Source: Lachnospiraceae bacterium (GTDB taxonomy: Bacteria; Bacillota; Clostridia; Lachnospirales; Lachnospiraceae). From it: 64,000 nucleotides of DNA. The notes beneath the pieces are model-generated. The model saw nothing but the letters and a program-made list of their open reading frames with translations. It ran no database searches and was not told the origin of the DNA. A program made the translations under genes and the position numbers. The DNA is taken from assembly GCA_017625815.1 (NCBI GenBank), contig JAGAKD010000106.1, positions 1 through 64,000 on the forward strand, written 5' to 3'. Below are positions 41,572 to 50,267 of this stretch, piece after piece (the first letter of the stretch is position 1; the number at the start of each line of letters is the position of its first letter).

Positions 41572-42671
41572 TTGCCAATGAGCTAAATTCAAGGCTAAGG
41601 TAATTAGCGAAAAGGTAGAAATACCCTGAACCTAACGGTTCATCACTGGCTCGAGAGTTAACGACACTCTTAAACAAAAGCGTTGATAACATTGTTTAAC
41701 CTCAGTAGTGGTCACGCCCACGAAGTAACAAATCCAGGGAAGTCCTCGCTGGTCAATATAAGGAACGAAGGAGCCACCGTTGTAAGGGAAGGAGAGTAGT
41801 TCTGGATGAATGCGACCTTGGCAAGCCAACCGTTATAGCTACAAACACTATCAGAGTATAGACTGCAAATCTATATGTTCGGTAGAAAGCGTTTCATGAA
41901 TCTTCATAGACTGGATACCTGTCGTGCGGAAAGAGTAGTGGAAAGTGGTGAAAGTCCCAATATTCGTGCTTGTAAAACAACCTATAGGCAGTATACTGTA
42001 TAGGAAATTAAAACTGTTACTCTACTTGTAATAGAGAACTATTTAAGTACCGTTAGAAAACGACCGTGTGTGTAATGCATTCGATAAAGTGGAAATATTT
42101 AACTTTAGAGTAATCATAAGTGTATCTGAGCCAATTCAAGATAGCAACCCTTTGCAAAGGTTATTTGTTTTTATGATTATGATAGTTAGTCCTGAGAAGC
42201 CAGGAAACCAGTGTAGTTAAGTAAAAGAAGCAAAATTCCTTTCTCTAAAGCGTTAGAGGATTGTAACCTAGTAATGGCATTTGACTTATGTCTAAATGTC
42301 TAAAGATCTCATTAGTCTGACACCAACCAAAGTCAATCGTATGACAGGTATTCGTTTAGACATATGAACCTCGTATAAGTAGTATTACTAGAGTAGTAGA
42401 GGAAGTATCTGTACTCGCGGTATGATGAAAAATACCAAGTAATACGAAGATTATGCGTTAAAATCAACTAATATTAGTCTTCATGAGAATAAGTACTTGA
42501 TTGTACAATGGACGTTTAGACACAACCTCCATTAAGTGAACATTTATATGAAGTGGAACAAATTGGTTTTAACATTTATTAACAACTTAAAACAGTAAAA
42601 TATAAGGTAAACTAGAGTATTAACTTATTCCGTTGGTGAAATCAATCACGGAATCAAAAGAGGAATAAATT

Positions 42672-43211
42672 ATGAAAACAGAAATTATTTTAGCATCTCA
42701 GTGTGGCGCAGCCCTAGGTAAATTCGTATTAACAGTAGAACGGAATCCGGTAGATCCTGATTATTCTCGTAAAGTAGCTGAAAACAAACTTCGGACTAGT
42801 AGTCCAATTTATATGTATTCGATTAAACCAATTAAGGTAAAGAATGCAGAGATTGTTGAAACAACAAATGGTGGAAAGTTTGTTGAGTATAACAATGATG
42901 CTACATTACGGATTCCTTTGATTTCAGGTGATACAATTGATAAGGTAATCCCGAAACCAAGTGCTGACTCTGTACGGGTTGCTATTAATAAATATGAAAC
43001 AACAAAACAGAAAACCATTTTCATTGATTATCCGGCATTGGTGAAGGAAGTTGCCGCACTTAACAATGAATCTGAAGCTATCCTAACTGCGTTCGTTAAC
43101 GAAATGATGAAATACGTTAAGACGTTACGGGATGCTACATCAACTGAAATTGCTGCTTGTAAGAGTGCAATGGAAGACGAAGGTATTGACGTTTCATCTA
43201 TCTTAGGCTAA
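42672..43211 (+). CDS. Unrecognised 179-residue protein
   Basis: It begins MKTEIILASQCGAALGKFVL, soluble alpha/beta, with a helical C-terminal third (NEMMKYVKTLRDATSTEIAA). A perfect leader hairpin (ATTCCGT/ACGGAAT, near 42,627-42,653) and a TTTTAACATTTATTAAC phrase near 42,570 precede it, and AAAGAGGAA is a possible ribosome site. It forms a pair with the next gene, six bases away. Function unknown. Confidence 0.6.
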   Translation: MKTEIILASQCGAALGKFVLTVERNPVDPDYSRKVAENKLRTSSPIYMYSIKPIKVKNAEIVETTNGGKFVEYNNDATLRIPLISGDTIDKVIPKPSADSVRVAINKYETTKQKTIFIDYPALVKEVAALNNESEAILTAFVNEMMKYVKTLRDATSTEIAACKSAMEDEGIDVSSILG

Positions 43212-43217
43212 TAGATA

Positions 43218-43712
43218 ATGAATAAGAACGTCTTAACTAAAGAAGCACAGCTTGATCTAAAACACATGTTCAGTGACGATGATTTCGTCACATTACTATT
43301 TACAGATGAAAAAGAAATAGCAAAACATATTAGTGTTGATGATACTGGTTCTGTAACTCTTGGTAAGACGAAATGGAAAATCATCAATAGACTCTTCCTA
43401 GATGAGAAAGTGTTGAGTACTAATGATGTTTGTCTACGACTTATCAAGATAATAACCGGTAAAGGAGAAGCAAGAAATAAAGATGCCTTTAAGAGTCTCA
43501 TTGAAGATCTTACTGTGGCATTAGACAACGAAGATTATTCCTATGCGATTACTCGTATTTTCATGGCATATCGCCTTGGTTACAAGAAAGACGTAGCGCA
43601 AATGTGTGAAGTAGCTAACGAGCGAGATGAAGTAGCTGTTAAACCATTTTACGCAATTGCACAAGATGGAATGGGAGTTCCATACGCTATAAAACTTGGT
43701 AAATACAGATAA
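43218..43712 (+). CDS. Unrecognised 164-residue helical protein
   Basis: It begins MNKNVLTKEAQLDLKHMFSD. Mostly helical, with an acidic N-terminal half and 'VALDNEDYSYAITRIFMAYR' near residues 98-117. It is followed by a structured non-coding tract. Function unknown. Confidence 0.6.
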   Translation: MNKNVLTKEAQLDLKHMFSDDDFVTLLFTDEKEIAKHISVDDTGSVTLGKTKWKIINRLFLDEKVLSTNDVCLRLIKIITGKGEARNKDAFKSLIEDLTVALDNEDYSYAITRIFMAYRLGYKKDVAQMCEVANERDEVAVKPFYAIAQDGMGVPYAIKLGKYR

Positions 43713-43996
43713 TTGCATTTTAAACGAACTATAATAAAGTAGGATATATGAGTTTAGATTCTAAGATGAGATAATGAATATAAATAATATATGTGTTACT
43801 TTTTAAAGATATTTCAAAGGGAGAATTAGATGAAAAATATTCTCCCTTACATAGCCATGATGTGGTATCTTTAATCGGATACTAAGTGACGGAAAGCTCC
43901 GAGAATAAGAAGGAGATGTCATATCGAGATGAACATGGCTACACAGGTAGTTTGATAATTTCAAGTATGCTTAGTGTTTAATCATTTAAAATCAAA
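43713..43996 (+). ncRNA. Structured intergenic RNA with a closed multi-arm domain
   Basis: AAGGGAGAAT/ATTCTCCCTT (43,818-43,849) is a perfect 10-bp hairpin. Directly after it TAGCCATG (43,853-43,860) pairs with CATGGCTA (43,935-43,942), enclosing GTATC/GATAC and TGAC..GTCA with CGG/CCG inside. This makes a compact multi-branch domain of about 90 bases, like a riboswitch or small RNA. It ends 54 bases before the next ATG, so it could also be a leader. Confidence 0.55.
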
Positions 43997-44515
43997 GTGT
44001 ATATGAATAAAATTAAAGCAACAGACATTATCAAGAATAAGAAACAGTTAGATATTGATATTTCAAAATATTGGAATATTATTCTAAAAGAGAATCTATT
44101 GGATAAAGGTTTAACTCGTAATTATGATATGAAAGCATTATTACATAGTATTAATGAAATGTATAATAAGCGAGTACAGACTAAACTAGATTCTATTGCT
44201 ATTAACTTAGGTTATAAGAGTCGTGCAGACTTTCCGAAAGAAAGTATTTACCCTATCATTTATACATTGAGTGAGCGTAATGAACTTTATGTACATTTGG
44301 ATAAAGTATTGAAGATTGCTACGATTAATCCTATTTTGAAAGCAAAATTAGGTAAGAAAAAGCTCTATAAAACTGAGGAGCTTACTGCAGATTATATTAA
44401 GAAATTAATGATTCCTCTGCAGTTGGAAATCAATGGTTTAAAGAAGAAACTAGAAGATTTCAACAGTAAAGCAGAACTAGATATTGATAAAGCATATATG
44501 TATCTAGTAGCTTAA
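43997..44515 (+). CDS. Unrecognised helical protein
   Basis: A 172-residue protein; the frame may start at the second ATG (MNKIKATDIIKNKKQLDIDI). Helical and Lys-rich with a C-terminal coiled coil (LQLEINGLKKKLEDFNSKAE). A tRNA-like element follows at once. Function unknown. Confidence 0.6.
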   Translation: MYMNKIKATDIIKNKKQLDIDISKYWNIILKENLLDKGLTRNYDMKALLHSINEMYNKRVQTKLDSIAINLGYKSRADFPKESIYPIIYTLSERNELYVHLDKVLKIATINPILKAKLGKKKLYKTEELTADYIKKLMIPLQLEINGLKKKLEDFNSKAELDIDKAYMYLVA

Positions 44516-44523
44516 GGTATTAC

Positions 44524-44639
44524 TGATCCTCGTAAGTCATCCAAAAAATTGAGTTTGTAACTTATATATTTTAGGAGCATTTGTTTTTATTTCAACAGGA
44601 TGATGAGTGGAAAGTGAGGTTCGAATCCTCGGGGATCAA
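44524..44639 (+). tRNA. Expanded tRNA-like element (116 bases)
   Basis: Acceptor TGATCCT/GGGATCA pairs at all seven positions, T-arm TGAGG-TTCGAAT-CCTCG is intact, and A-CA ends it. There is no ordinary D arm. In place of the anticodon arm stands TCATCC/GGATGA enclosing about 55 AT-rich bases. Total length is far beyond a tRNA. Acceptor plus T-arm plus one long stem recalls tmRNA or tRNA-like structures, but there is room for no tag reading frame. Confidence 0.5.
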
Positions 44640-44680
44640 CAAGTCTCGAAATATAAGTTTAACATTTAAAAATTAGAACA

Positions 44681-46048
44681 ATGAGTAAGAAGGATATCAA
44701 ATCTAAGAAAAATACTTTTCAAGTTTCAGTAAACACACCAAACTGGAAGAATGAAATACGTAATGCAGTCAATGCAGGAATGGAAGTAGAAGGTCTGAAT
44801 GAAGAACAGACAGAGTATATTAACAAGTGTATCGCTGATAAAAAAGCTAAAGAAGAAAAGATTAAAGCAAGAGAAGAGAAGAAACAATCTTTGTTAAAGA
44901 AAGCAAGCGAAGCTTTAAAACAAAAGAAACTTCAAATCTTAGAAGTAGCTAATGCTCTTGCAGATCGTATCTTATGTAAAGCAATAGAAAAAGAAGAACG
45001 TGAAGCAGAGTTTGCTAAACGTAAAGAAGAAATTAAAAAGAAAGTAGATAAAGAAACTATTGCTAAAGCAGAAAAGAAACGTGAACGTAAAACTGATTTA
45101 TTAAATCGTAGCATTCCAAGTAAAGAAGCAATAGCAGCTAATAAGAACCGTCAGAATTTCTTAGCTAAAGCTCATGCACAGAAACGTGAAGAGATTGAAA
45201 AACAATTACAAGCTAAGATTGACTACATGAAAGAAGAAGCTACTAAAGTAGAAGAAAAAAGGAATGCACGTAAAGAAAAAGAATTAAAATTAGCTTCAAA
45301 GCGTTTAGAAATGCATAAAGCAAAGAAAGACGGTACATTTAAGTTAAAACATACTACAAAAGAAGAAAGAATTGAAGCAATCAAGGCTGAAAAAGCTGCT
45401 GGTAAAGCAGGTTATACTCAAGAACTGAAGAAACAAGCTTCAGAAATTGAGGCAGATCGAAAAGGATACATGGAACGAGTATTAAAACGTGAAGAGTCTG
45501 AAAGACAGAGACTTGAACGTATTATCGAACGTCGTCAAGCAAGAAAAGATAAAGAATTCTCAGAGAAATTAAAACAACAAAAGATTACTCAAAGAAATCT
45601 TAATCGTTTCATTGAATCCGAAAAGAATCGTCTAACACGTAAAGAAGAACATCGTGCTAAGTATCTTACTGGAGGTGGAATAGCAATTCCTAAAGTAAAG
45701 AACAAAGTAAAAGTTGACAAACAAAGAGCAGAAGAATATATGAATCAAACTGCAACTAAAGTAGATAATAAAGAACGTTATCTTATACGAATAGCTAGTA
45801 CAAACAATCCTAGCATTATAACAGATAGCGTAGGAGCTTTCATTTGTAAACCAGAAGATTTACAAAAACGCTTAAAAGAAGCACACAATCATCAAATGAA
45901 AGATAATCCTGATACTTATGTAGGTATATATGCTTACTCAGGAATAGGAAAAGATCAAGTTTGTATTGCAGAAATGATTAATGATAAATTCTTAGAGTTT
46001 GAAGGTAAGTCAACCAGTAGGATAAATGCAGAAGCTAAAGCTGCATAA
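44681..46048 (+). CDS. Lys/Glu-rich coiled-coil protein
   Basis: A 455-residue protein, very rich in Lys, Glu, Arg and Ala. Most of residues 40-330 is predicted to be one continuous helical coiled coil. A small alpha/beta C-terminal domain starts near residue 360 (RYLIRIASTNNPSIITDSVG; later PDTYVGIYAYSGIGKDQVCI). It could be structural or a nucleic-acid organiser. It sits between tRNA-like and tRNA elements. Confidence 0.55.
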   Translation: MSKKDIKSKKNTFQVSVNTPNWKNEIRNAVNAGMEVEGLNEEQTEYINKCIADKKAKEEKIKAREEKKQSLLKKASEALKQKKLQILEVANALADRILCKAIEKEEREAEFAKRKEEIKKKVDKETIAKAEKKRERKTDLLNRSIPSKEAIAANKNRQNFLAKAHAQKREEIEKQLQAKIDYMKEEATKVEEKRNARKEKELKLASKRLEMHKAKKDGTFKLKHTTKEERIEAIKAEKAAGKAGYTQELKKQASEIEADRKGYMERVLKREESERQRLERIIERRQARKDKEFSEKLKQQKITQRNLNRFIESEKNRLTRKEEHRAKYLTGGGIAIPKVKNKVKVDKQRAEEYMNQTATKVDNKERYLIRIASTNNPSIITDSVGAFICKPEDLQKRLKEAHNHQMKDNPDTYVGIYAYSGIGKDQVCIAEMINDKFLEFEGKSTSRINAEAKAA

Positions 46049-46099
46049 GTTTGCCATAACAATTTTAGCACAGGGGCGCGTCTGTATAACGCGCAATAT

Positions 46100-46172
46100 C
46101 GCGGGATAGCTCAGTGGTAGATGCGCTGGTCTCACGAGCCAGAGGACGAATGTTCGAATCATTCTCCCGCAA
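46100..46172 (+). tRNA. tRNA with anticodon CAC (Val, GUG)
   Basis: A 73-base cloverleaf: acceptor CGCGGGA/TCCCGCA, anticodon stem CTGGT/GCCAG with loop CTCACGA (anticodon CAC at 46,133-46,135), five-base variable region, T-arm GAATG-TTCGAAT-CATTC and discriminator A. CCA is not encoded (CTA follows). The acceptor has a C1-A72 mismatch, a feature usually restricted to initiator tRNA, and the D-stem has only two pairs, so function may be unusual. A GCGCG/CGCGC hairpin lies just upstream. Confidence 0.8.
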
Positions 46173-46191
46173 CTAATATAACCATAGTACT

Positions 46192-48120
46192 ATGAAAATT
46201 AAAGACTTAACTTGTATAGTCTTTGATATTGAAGTGTTAAAAAATATATTCACTTGTACCTGCAAAGATACAGAGTCTAAAGTAATACAAACATTTGAAA
46301 TATCAGCTCGTAGAGTAGATATTGAAGATATGATTAATTACTTTAGTAATAAATCTGTATACTTTGTAGGATACAATAATATCCATTATGATAACCCTGT
46401 AATAAACTATATTATAGAATTATGGAATAAAGGATATTTCAATAGATTTAGTACAAGACAATTAACTGAATCTATATTCAGAATAAGTCAATTAATCATT
46501 GATAAAGATTCTGATTTTGAAAGATGGAAACAATACAAATATGCTAATAACTTCAAGTCAATAGACTTATTAACTATGCTCTACAGTAAAGCATTACGAG
46601 TATCTTTAAAAGAGATGCAAGTAACAATGCAATATAAGAATGTAGAAGAATTTGTAGTAGATTGGCATCAAGATCTTCCTGAAAAAGATATGGATAATTT
46701 GATATCATATAATATTAATGATGTTGAATCTACTGAAGAATTATTATATCGTTGTAAAGGGGATTTAGATTTACGTTTAGCAATTGAAGAAGAATATAAA
46801 ATACCTTGTTTAAGTTTAGATGGAGTTAATTTAGGTATGAAAATTCTTCAACAAGAATATATAAAGTATACAGGTATATCTAAGGAAGTATTAGAATCGT
46901 TAAGAAGCCCTTGTGATAGAATAGATTTAGAAAAAGTAATATTTCCTTGGATTGAGTTTGAAACTCCAATATTACAAACTGTATTAAAAGAAATGAAACA
47001 AATACATAATGTATCTCCTGGTAGAAAAGGATATGAAAGATCATTTGTATTTGCAAACATGAATGTAACCATTGGGGTAGGTGGAATTCATGGAGATTGT
47101 GGAGTAGGTCCAATTATACCTAAAACAGATGAATTATTATTAGATTCTGATGTCAATTCACTATACCCGAGTATGATTATTGAACACAATCTATATCCAC
47201 CACACTTAGGTATAGAATTTAAAGAAGTATATAGTAATATTCGTACTGAAAGACTAAAAGCGAAAAGAAATAAAATAAAAACTAAAGATAAAACATTAAA
47301 ATTAGCACTTAATGGTCTTTCAGGAAATCTACAAAACGAACATTCTTGGTGTTATAGTCCATTTACTGTATTACAAATTAGAATCAATGGACAATTACTA
47401 TTACTAATGCTTACTGAAAAATTATATAAATTAGGTTGCAAAATTCATCAAATTAATACTGATGGTGTATTATATACCTGTAAAAAAGATAAATATGAAG
47501 AAGCTAAACAAATTATGACTGAATGGGAAAAACTTACGTCTCTTACTCTGGAAACGGAAGAATTTACTAAGTTTTACCAATTGGCTATTAATGATTACTT
47601 TGGTGTTACACCTGAGTATGAAAAAACCAAGAACCTTGACGATATAAAGAAAAAAGGATTCTTTCTAACTGATATAGTATTAGGTAAAGGATTAACTCCT
47701 AAAATTATACCAGAAGCAATTATCAATTACTTCGTAAATGGTACATCAGTAGAAGAATACATAAAAGATTGTAGAGATATTAGAAAGTTTCTACAAGCTG
47801 AGAAAACAGGCAAACAATGGACAGTTGAGTACAATGAAAAAACTCAACAAAGAACAAATCGTTTTTACGTAAGTAACAACGGTTATTACCTTTGGAAATG
47901 GAAAGATGACCAAGGTAAAAAGCAATATCAGAATATGTTAAAAGGATATGGAGTAACATTACATAATACCTTGTATTCTGATGAAGATCTCCAATGGAAA
48001 TATTCACAAGGAGAAACTTTCCAGAGTATATATGATATTAATTATCAGTATTATATTACTCAATGCGTTAAAGTTATAGAACAATTAAAACCAAGACAAC
48101 TAAGTCTGTTCGATTTCTAA
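46192..48120 (+). CDS. polB: DNA polymerase, family B
   Basis: A 642-residue replicative polymerase with 3'-5' exonuclease. Exo I FDIEV (11-15), Exo II GYNNIHYDN (60-68) and Exo III YNINDVEST (173-181) are present. Pol motif A is SDVNSLYPSM (319-328), motif B is KLALNGLSG (370-378), motif C is NTDGV (422-426). It is short for family B. The last residues, QLSLFDF (636-642), match the bacterial sliding-clamp binding motif, so host beta clamp is probably used. It starts 20 bases after a tRNA. Confidence 0.95.
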   Translation: MKIKDLTCIVFDIEVLKNIFTCTCKDTESKVIQTFEISARRVDIEDMINYFSNKSVYFVGYNNIHYDNPVINYIIELWNKGYFNRFSTRQLTESIFRISQLIIDKDSDFERWKQYKYANNFKSIDLLTMLYSKALRVSLKEMQVTMQYKNVEEFVVDWHQDLPEKDMDNLISYNINDVESTEELLYRCKGDLDLRLAIEEEYKIPCLSLDGVNLGMKILQQEYIKYTGISKEVLESLRSPCDRIDLEKVIFPWIEFETPILQTVLKEMKQIHNVSPGRKGYERSFVFANMNVTIGVGGIHGDCGVGPIIPKTDELLLDSDVNSLYPSMIIEHNLYPPHLGIEFKEVYSNIRTERLKAKRNKIKTKDKTLKLALNGLSGNLQNEHSWCYSPFTVLQIRINGQLLLLMLTEKLYKLGCKIHQINTDGVLYTCKKDKYEEAKQIMTEWEKLTSLTLETEEFTKFYQLAINDYFGVTPEYEKTKNLDDIKKKGFFLTDIVLGKGLTPKIIPEAIINYFVNGTSVEEYIKDCRDIRKFLQAEKTGKQWTVEYNEKTQQRTNRFYVSNNGYYLWKWKDDQGKKQYQNMLKGYGVTLHNTLYSDEDLQWKYSQGETFQSIYDINYQYYITQCVKVIEQLKPRQLSLFDF

Positions 48121-48180
48121 CTTTATCAGATATTTACAAAGACATTTCAAAAAAGACAGACGAGTAAAATTATATTCGTT

Positions 48181-48741
48181 ATGATCTTGCAACTAGATAC
48201 AAGTCTATTAAAAAAGATAGACAATCTTTCATTAAATCAATTATTGTTTTTAAATCTTGTATTAAACTATAATCAAAAGAATCATCAAGATGTTACAGCC
48301 ATTGTTAGCCAGGTGAGTAACAATGAGATACAAGATTTAATCAATAACAATTACATAAGTTATAAAGAAATAGATAAAGGTTTACCTTATGAACCTACTA
48401 ATACTCTATTATCATTGGTTAATTATAATCATGAATTTGATAGATTTTATAACTTATACCCAACATATGTGACTAGACCAGATGGCACAAAAGGTTTTCT
48501 AAAAGGTAATAAGAAGAAATGTGAAGAACAATACAAAAAGATTGTTAAACAGATTGATTCAGAATTACTTTATAATTGCCTACTTAAGGATGTTGAACAA
48601 AAAACAATGACTGGTAAGTTAGGTTATATGAAAACTATGTGGAAATGGCTTACACAATGTGAATGGGAAGTAATTGAAGATCAATTAATAACTGAAAGTG
48701 AAACTATAAACACTATTGCATATGGAACAAAACTTCTATAG
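48181..48741 (+). CDS. Replication-module protein, helicase-loader candidate
   Basis: A 186-residue protein beginning MILQLDTSLLKKIDNLSLNQ. The N-terminal ~90 residues look like a winged helix and the C-terminal helix is aromatic (LGYMKTMWKWLTQCEWEVIE), a style found in phage replisome-organiser or helicase-loader proteins. It overlaps the DnaB-like gene by 20 bases. The role is inferred from that coupling. Confidence 0.55.
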   Translation: MILQLDTSLLKKIDNLSLNQLLFLNLVLNYNQKNHQDVTAIVSQVSNNEIQDLINNNYISYKEIDKGLPYEPTNTLLSLVNYNHEFDRFYNLYPTYVTRPDGTKGFLKGNKKKCEEQYKKIVKQIDSELLYNCLLKDVEQKTMTGKLGYMKTMWKWLTQCEWEVIEDQLITESETINTIAYGTKLL

Positions 48742-49648
48742 TCCTGTACCATTAAAACATATTTCTGAAGTAAGTGAAGAAGCTTTGAGATATATCACTC
48801 AAAGAAGAAATCATGAAATTCAGCCGCTACAAACACGTTGGACTAAATTTAACAAAATGTGTGGAGGGGGTATTGAACCTGGTTGTGTATATACAATTGC
48901 AGGTACTTCAGGAAGTGGCAAATCAGCAGTAATTAATTGTATCGAAAATGATTTAATTGAATTAAATCCGAGTAAGGAGCTTGTGATACTTTCTTTTAGC
49001 TTTGAAATGCTTAGTTCAAGAACTTTCGTTCGTAAGCTTTCAAATAAGTTGCATCAAACAACTATGGAATTATACAGTACAGATCATGAAATATCAGATG
49101 ATCTAATGGATAAGATTACTATCGAAACATTAAAGATGAAAGATTATCCAATATATTATGTTGAAACTTCAACTACTGTAGAAAAAATAGAAGAAACTAT
49201 CAAATATTTCCAAAGTACTATTGCCAGAAATAAATGGCTCATAGTATTTTTAGATCACACTTTATTGGTTGATTCCTCAGGTGGGGATGATCGTAAAACA
49301 ATTGCAGCATTGCAAAAAGTATTCATAAAGTACAAACAAATAGGTACTACGAGTATTATCCAATTAAGTCAGATGAATAGAAATATTGAAGCTCCTGAAA
49401 GGATTTTAAATCCAGCAAGTCACTATCCAATGAGAAGTGATTTGTCATCTTCAGATTCTATATTTCAAGGAAGTGATATTGTAGCCGTATTGTCTCGCCC
49501 AGAAATGCTACAAATAGCGGCATATGGTATTCAAAAACTACCTGTACAAAATAAAGTATATCTACACTTTCTAAAAGTGAGAGAAGGACAACCAGCCATA
49601 CTTGAATATGAGAATAACCTTAAATACAACGACCTTATTGAAGTATAA
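48722..49648 (+). CDS. DnaB-like replicative helicase (RecA-fold domain)
   Basis: About 308 residues from MEQNFYSPVPLKHISEVSEE. Walker A AGTSGSGKS (near 59-67), Walker B KWLIVFLDH (near 166-174) and the DnaB-type SIIQLSQMNR (near 204-213, sensor region) are present, with a catalytic Glu in FSFEM. The N-terminal DnaB primase-binding domain is missing, as is common in crAss-like phages. It would unwind DNA with the primase gene downstream. Confidence 0.85.
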   Translation: MEQNFYSPVPLKHISEVSEEALRYITQRRNHEIQPLQTRWTKFNKMCGGGIEPGCVYTIAGTSGSGKSAVINCIENDLIELNPSKELVILSFSFEMLSSRTFVRKLSNKLHQTTMELYSTDHEISDDLMDKITIETLKMKDYPIYYVETSTTVEKIEETIKYFQSTIARNKWLIVFLDHTLLVDSSGGDDRKTIAALQKVFIKYKQIGTTSIIQLSQMNRNIEAPERILNPASHYPMRSDLSSSDSIFQGSDIVAVLSRPEMLQIAAYGIQKLPVQNKVYLHFLKVREGQPAILEYENNLKYNDLIEV

Positions 49649-49676
49649 GAACTGAAAATCAGTATTAACTTTTTAA

Positions 49677-50183
49677 ATGGCTAACAACATGAACTTTACA
49701 ATTTTGAATTCTAAGAAGGGTAACAAAACTAACGATAACTTTAAGTATGAATCTATTAATCTTGATAATATTCTTAAGAAGGATAATAAAAACTATGTAG
49801 ATGATCTATTAGACAAAGCATACAAAACTTTCTTACCTTGGATGTCTCGCAAGACGGAAGATAATAAAAAGATCATTTACTTGGATACTTCTAAGTATGA
49901 TTATAAACCAGATTATACAATTCTTGACGTAACTCCTTACGCATTGAATCTTGAATGGAATAAAGCAGCATCTCGTTTGTTAGATATTGCTTATTACATG
50001 GATCATCCAACATATGATTTCATGATTGATGATATTGCAATCAAGATCCATGGTAATTATATTCAGATTGGATCTGAAATTATTCCAACATTCTCTAAAG
50101 CTAAGGATTTTAAGAAATTTGATAAAGATACACAGATTAATCTTTATTACATTGCAGTAATTATTAATAATATTGCTGCTTAA
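49677..50183 (+). CDS. Unrecognised 168-residue replication-module protein
   Basis: It begins MANNMNFTILNSKKGNKTND. The core (FMIDDIAIKIHGNYIQIGSE) is strand-rich; helical ends flank it. Codon use is host-like, and a self-complementary leader follows its stop. The function is unknown, though context suggests replication or recombination. Confidence 0.55.
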   Translation: MANNMNFTILNSKKGNKTNDNFKYESINLDNILKKDNKNYVDDLLDKAYKTFLPWMSRKTEDNKKIIYLDTSKYDYKPDYTILDVTPYALNLEWNKAASRLLDIAYYMDHPTYDFMIDDIAIKIHGNYIQIGSEIIPTFSKAKDFKKFDKDTQINLYYIAVIINNIAA

Positions 50184-50245
50184 TTTTGATAATTAATTCT
50201 TTTCAGATAGATTATCAAAACTTTCGACTATCAAAACATATCTGA
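50184..50245 (+). promoter_or_regulatory. Possible RNA switch between two replication genes
   Basis: TTTTGATA (50,184-50,191) can pair with either of two identical TATCAAAA copies (50,213-50,220 and 50,229-50,236). TCAGATA (50,203-50,209) can pair with TATCTGA (50,239-50,245). The alternatives exclude one another in part, as in switches. A GAGAAGG lies near the end, about 20 bases before the Sak4-like ATG, so ribosome access might be controlled. Confidence 0.5.
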
Positions 50246-50267
50246 GAAGGTAAATAAAATTATATAT

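Larger units (their letters stand above)
40389..42671 (+). ncRNA. 2.3-kb non-coding tract dense in RNA helices
   Basis: No frame above 60 residues is credible and stops are frequent in all plus frames. Base composition is richer in G and C than the flanking genes. Helices: CAGGT/ACCTG (40,412-40,433), CTTACTA/TAGTAAG (40,607-40,648), TAGTAATA/TATTACTA (40,771-40,795), CTAGAGTAAG/CTTACTCTAG (40,884-40,922), TATAGA/TCTATA around CTGCAAA near 41,855-41,873, CTCTA/TAGAG near 42,030, TCCTG/CAGGA near 42,195, and TGTCTAAA (twice, 42,289-42,304) with TTTAGACA (42,355-42,362 and 42,515-42,522). ATTCCGT/ACGGAAT closes a hairpin just before the next gene. Either several RNAs in a row or one giant RNA. 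GTGCG at 41,934 followed by GGTGAAAGTCCC slightly recalls group II introns. Confidence 0.55.

Noticed and set aside
41632..41829. 65-residue minus-strand frame in the non-coding tract
   Set aside because: It runs against the transcription direction, has no neighbour genes, and covers RNA helices; no family resemblance.
41934..41970. Group II intron 5' end (GTGCG...GTGAAAGTCCC)
   Set aside because: No domain V hairpin, no reverse transcriptase and no interrupted gene were found; kept only as something to test.
40389..42671. A protein gene hidden by a different genetic code
   Set aside because: TAA, TAG and TGA are all frequent in every frame, and hairpins dominate; recoding one stop would not open a long frame.
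44524..44639. tRNA with a group I intron
   Set aside because: The ~55-base insert is too short for any self-splicing intron and shows no P or S consensus.
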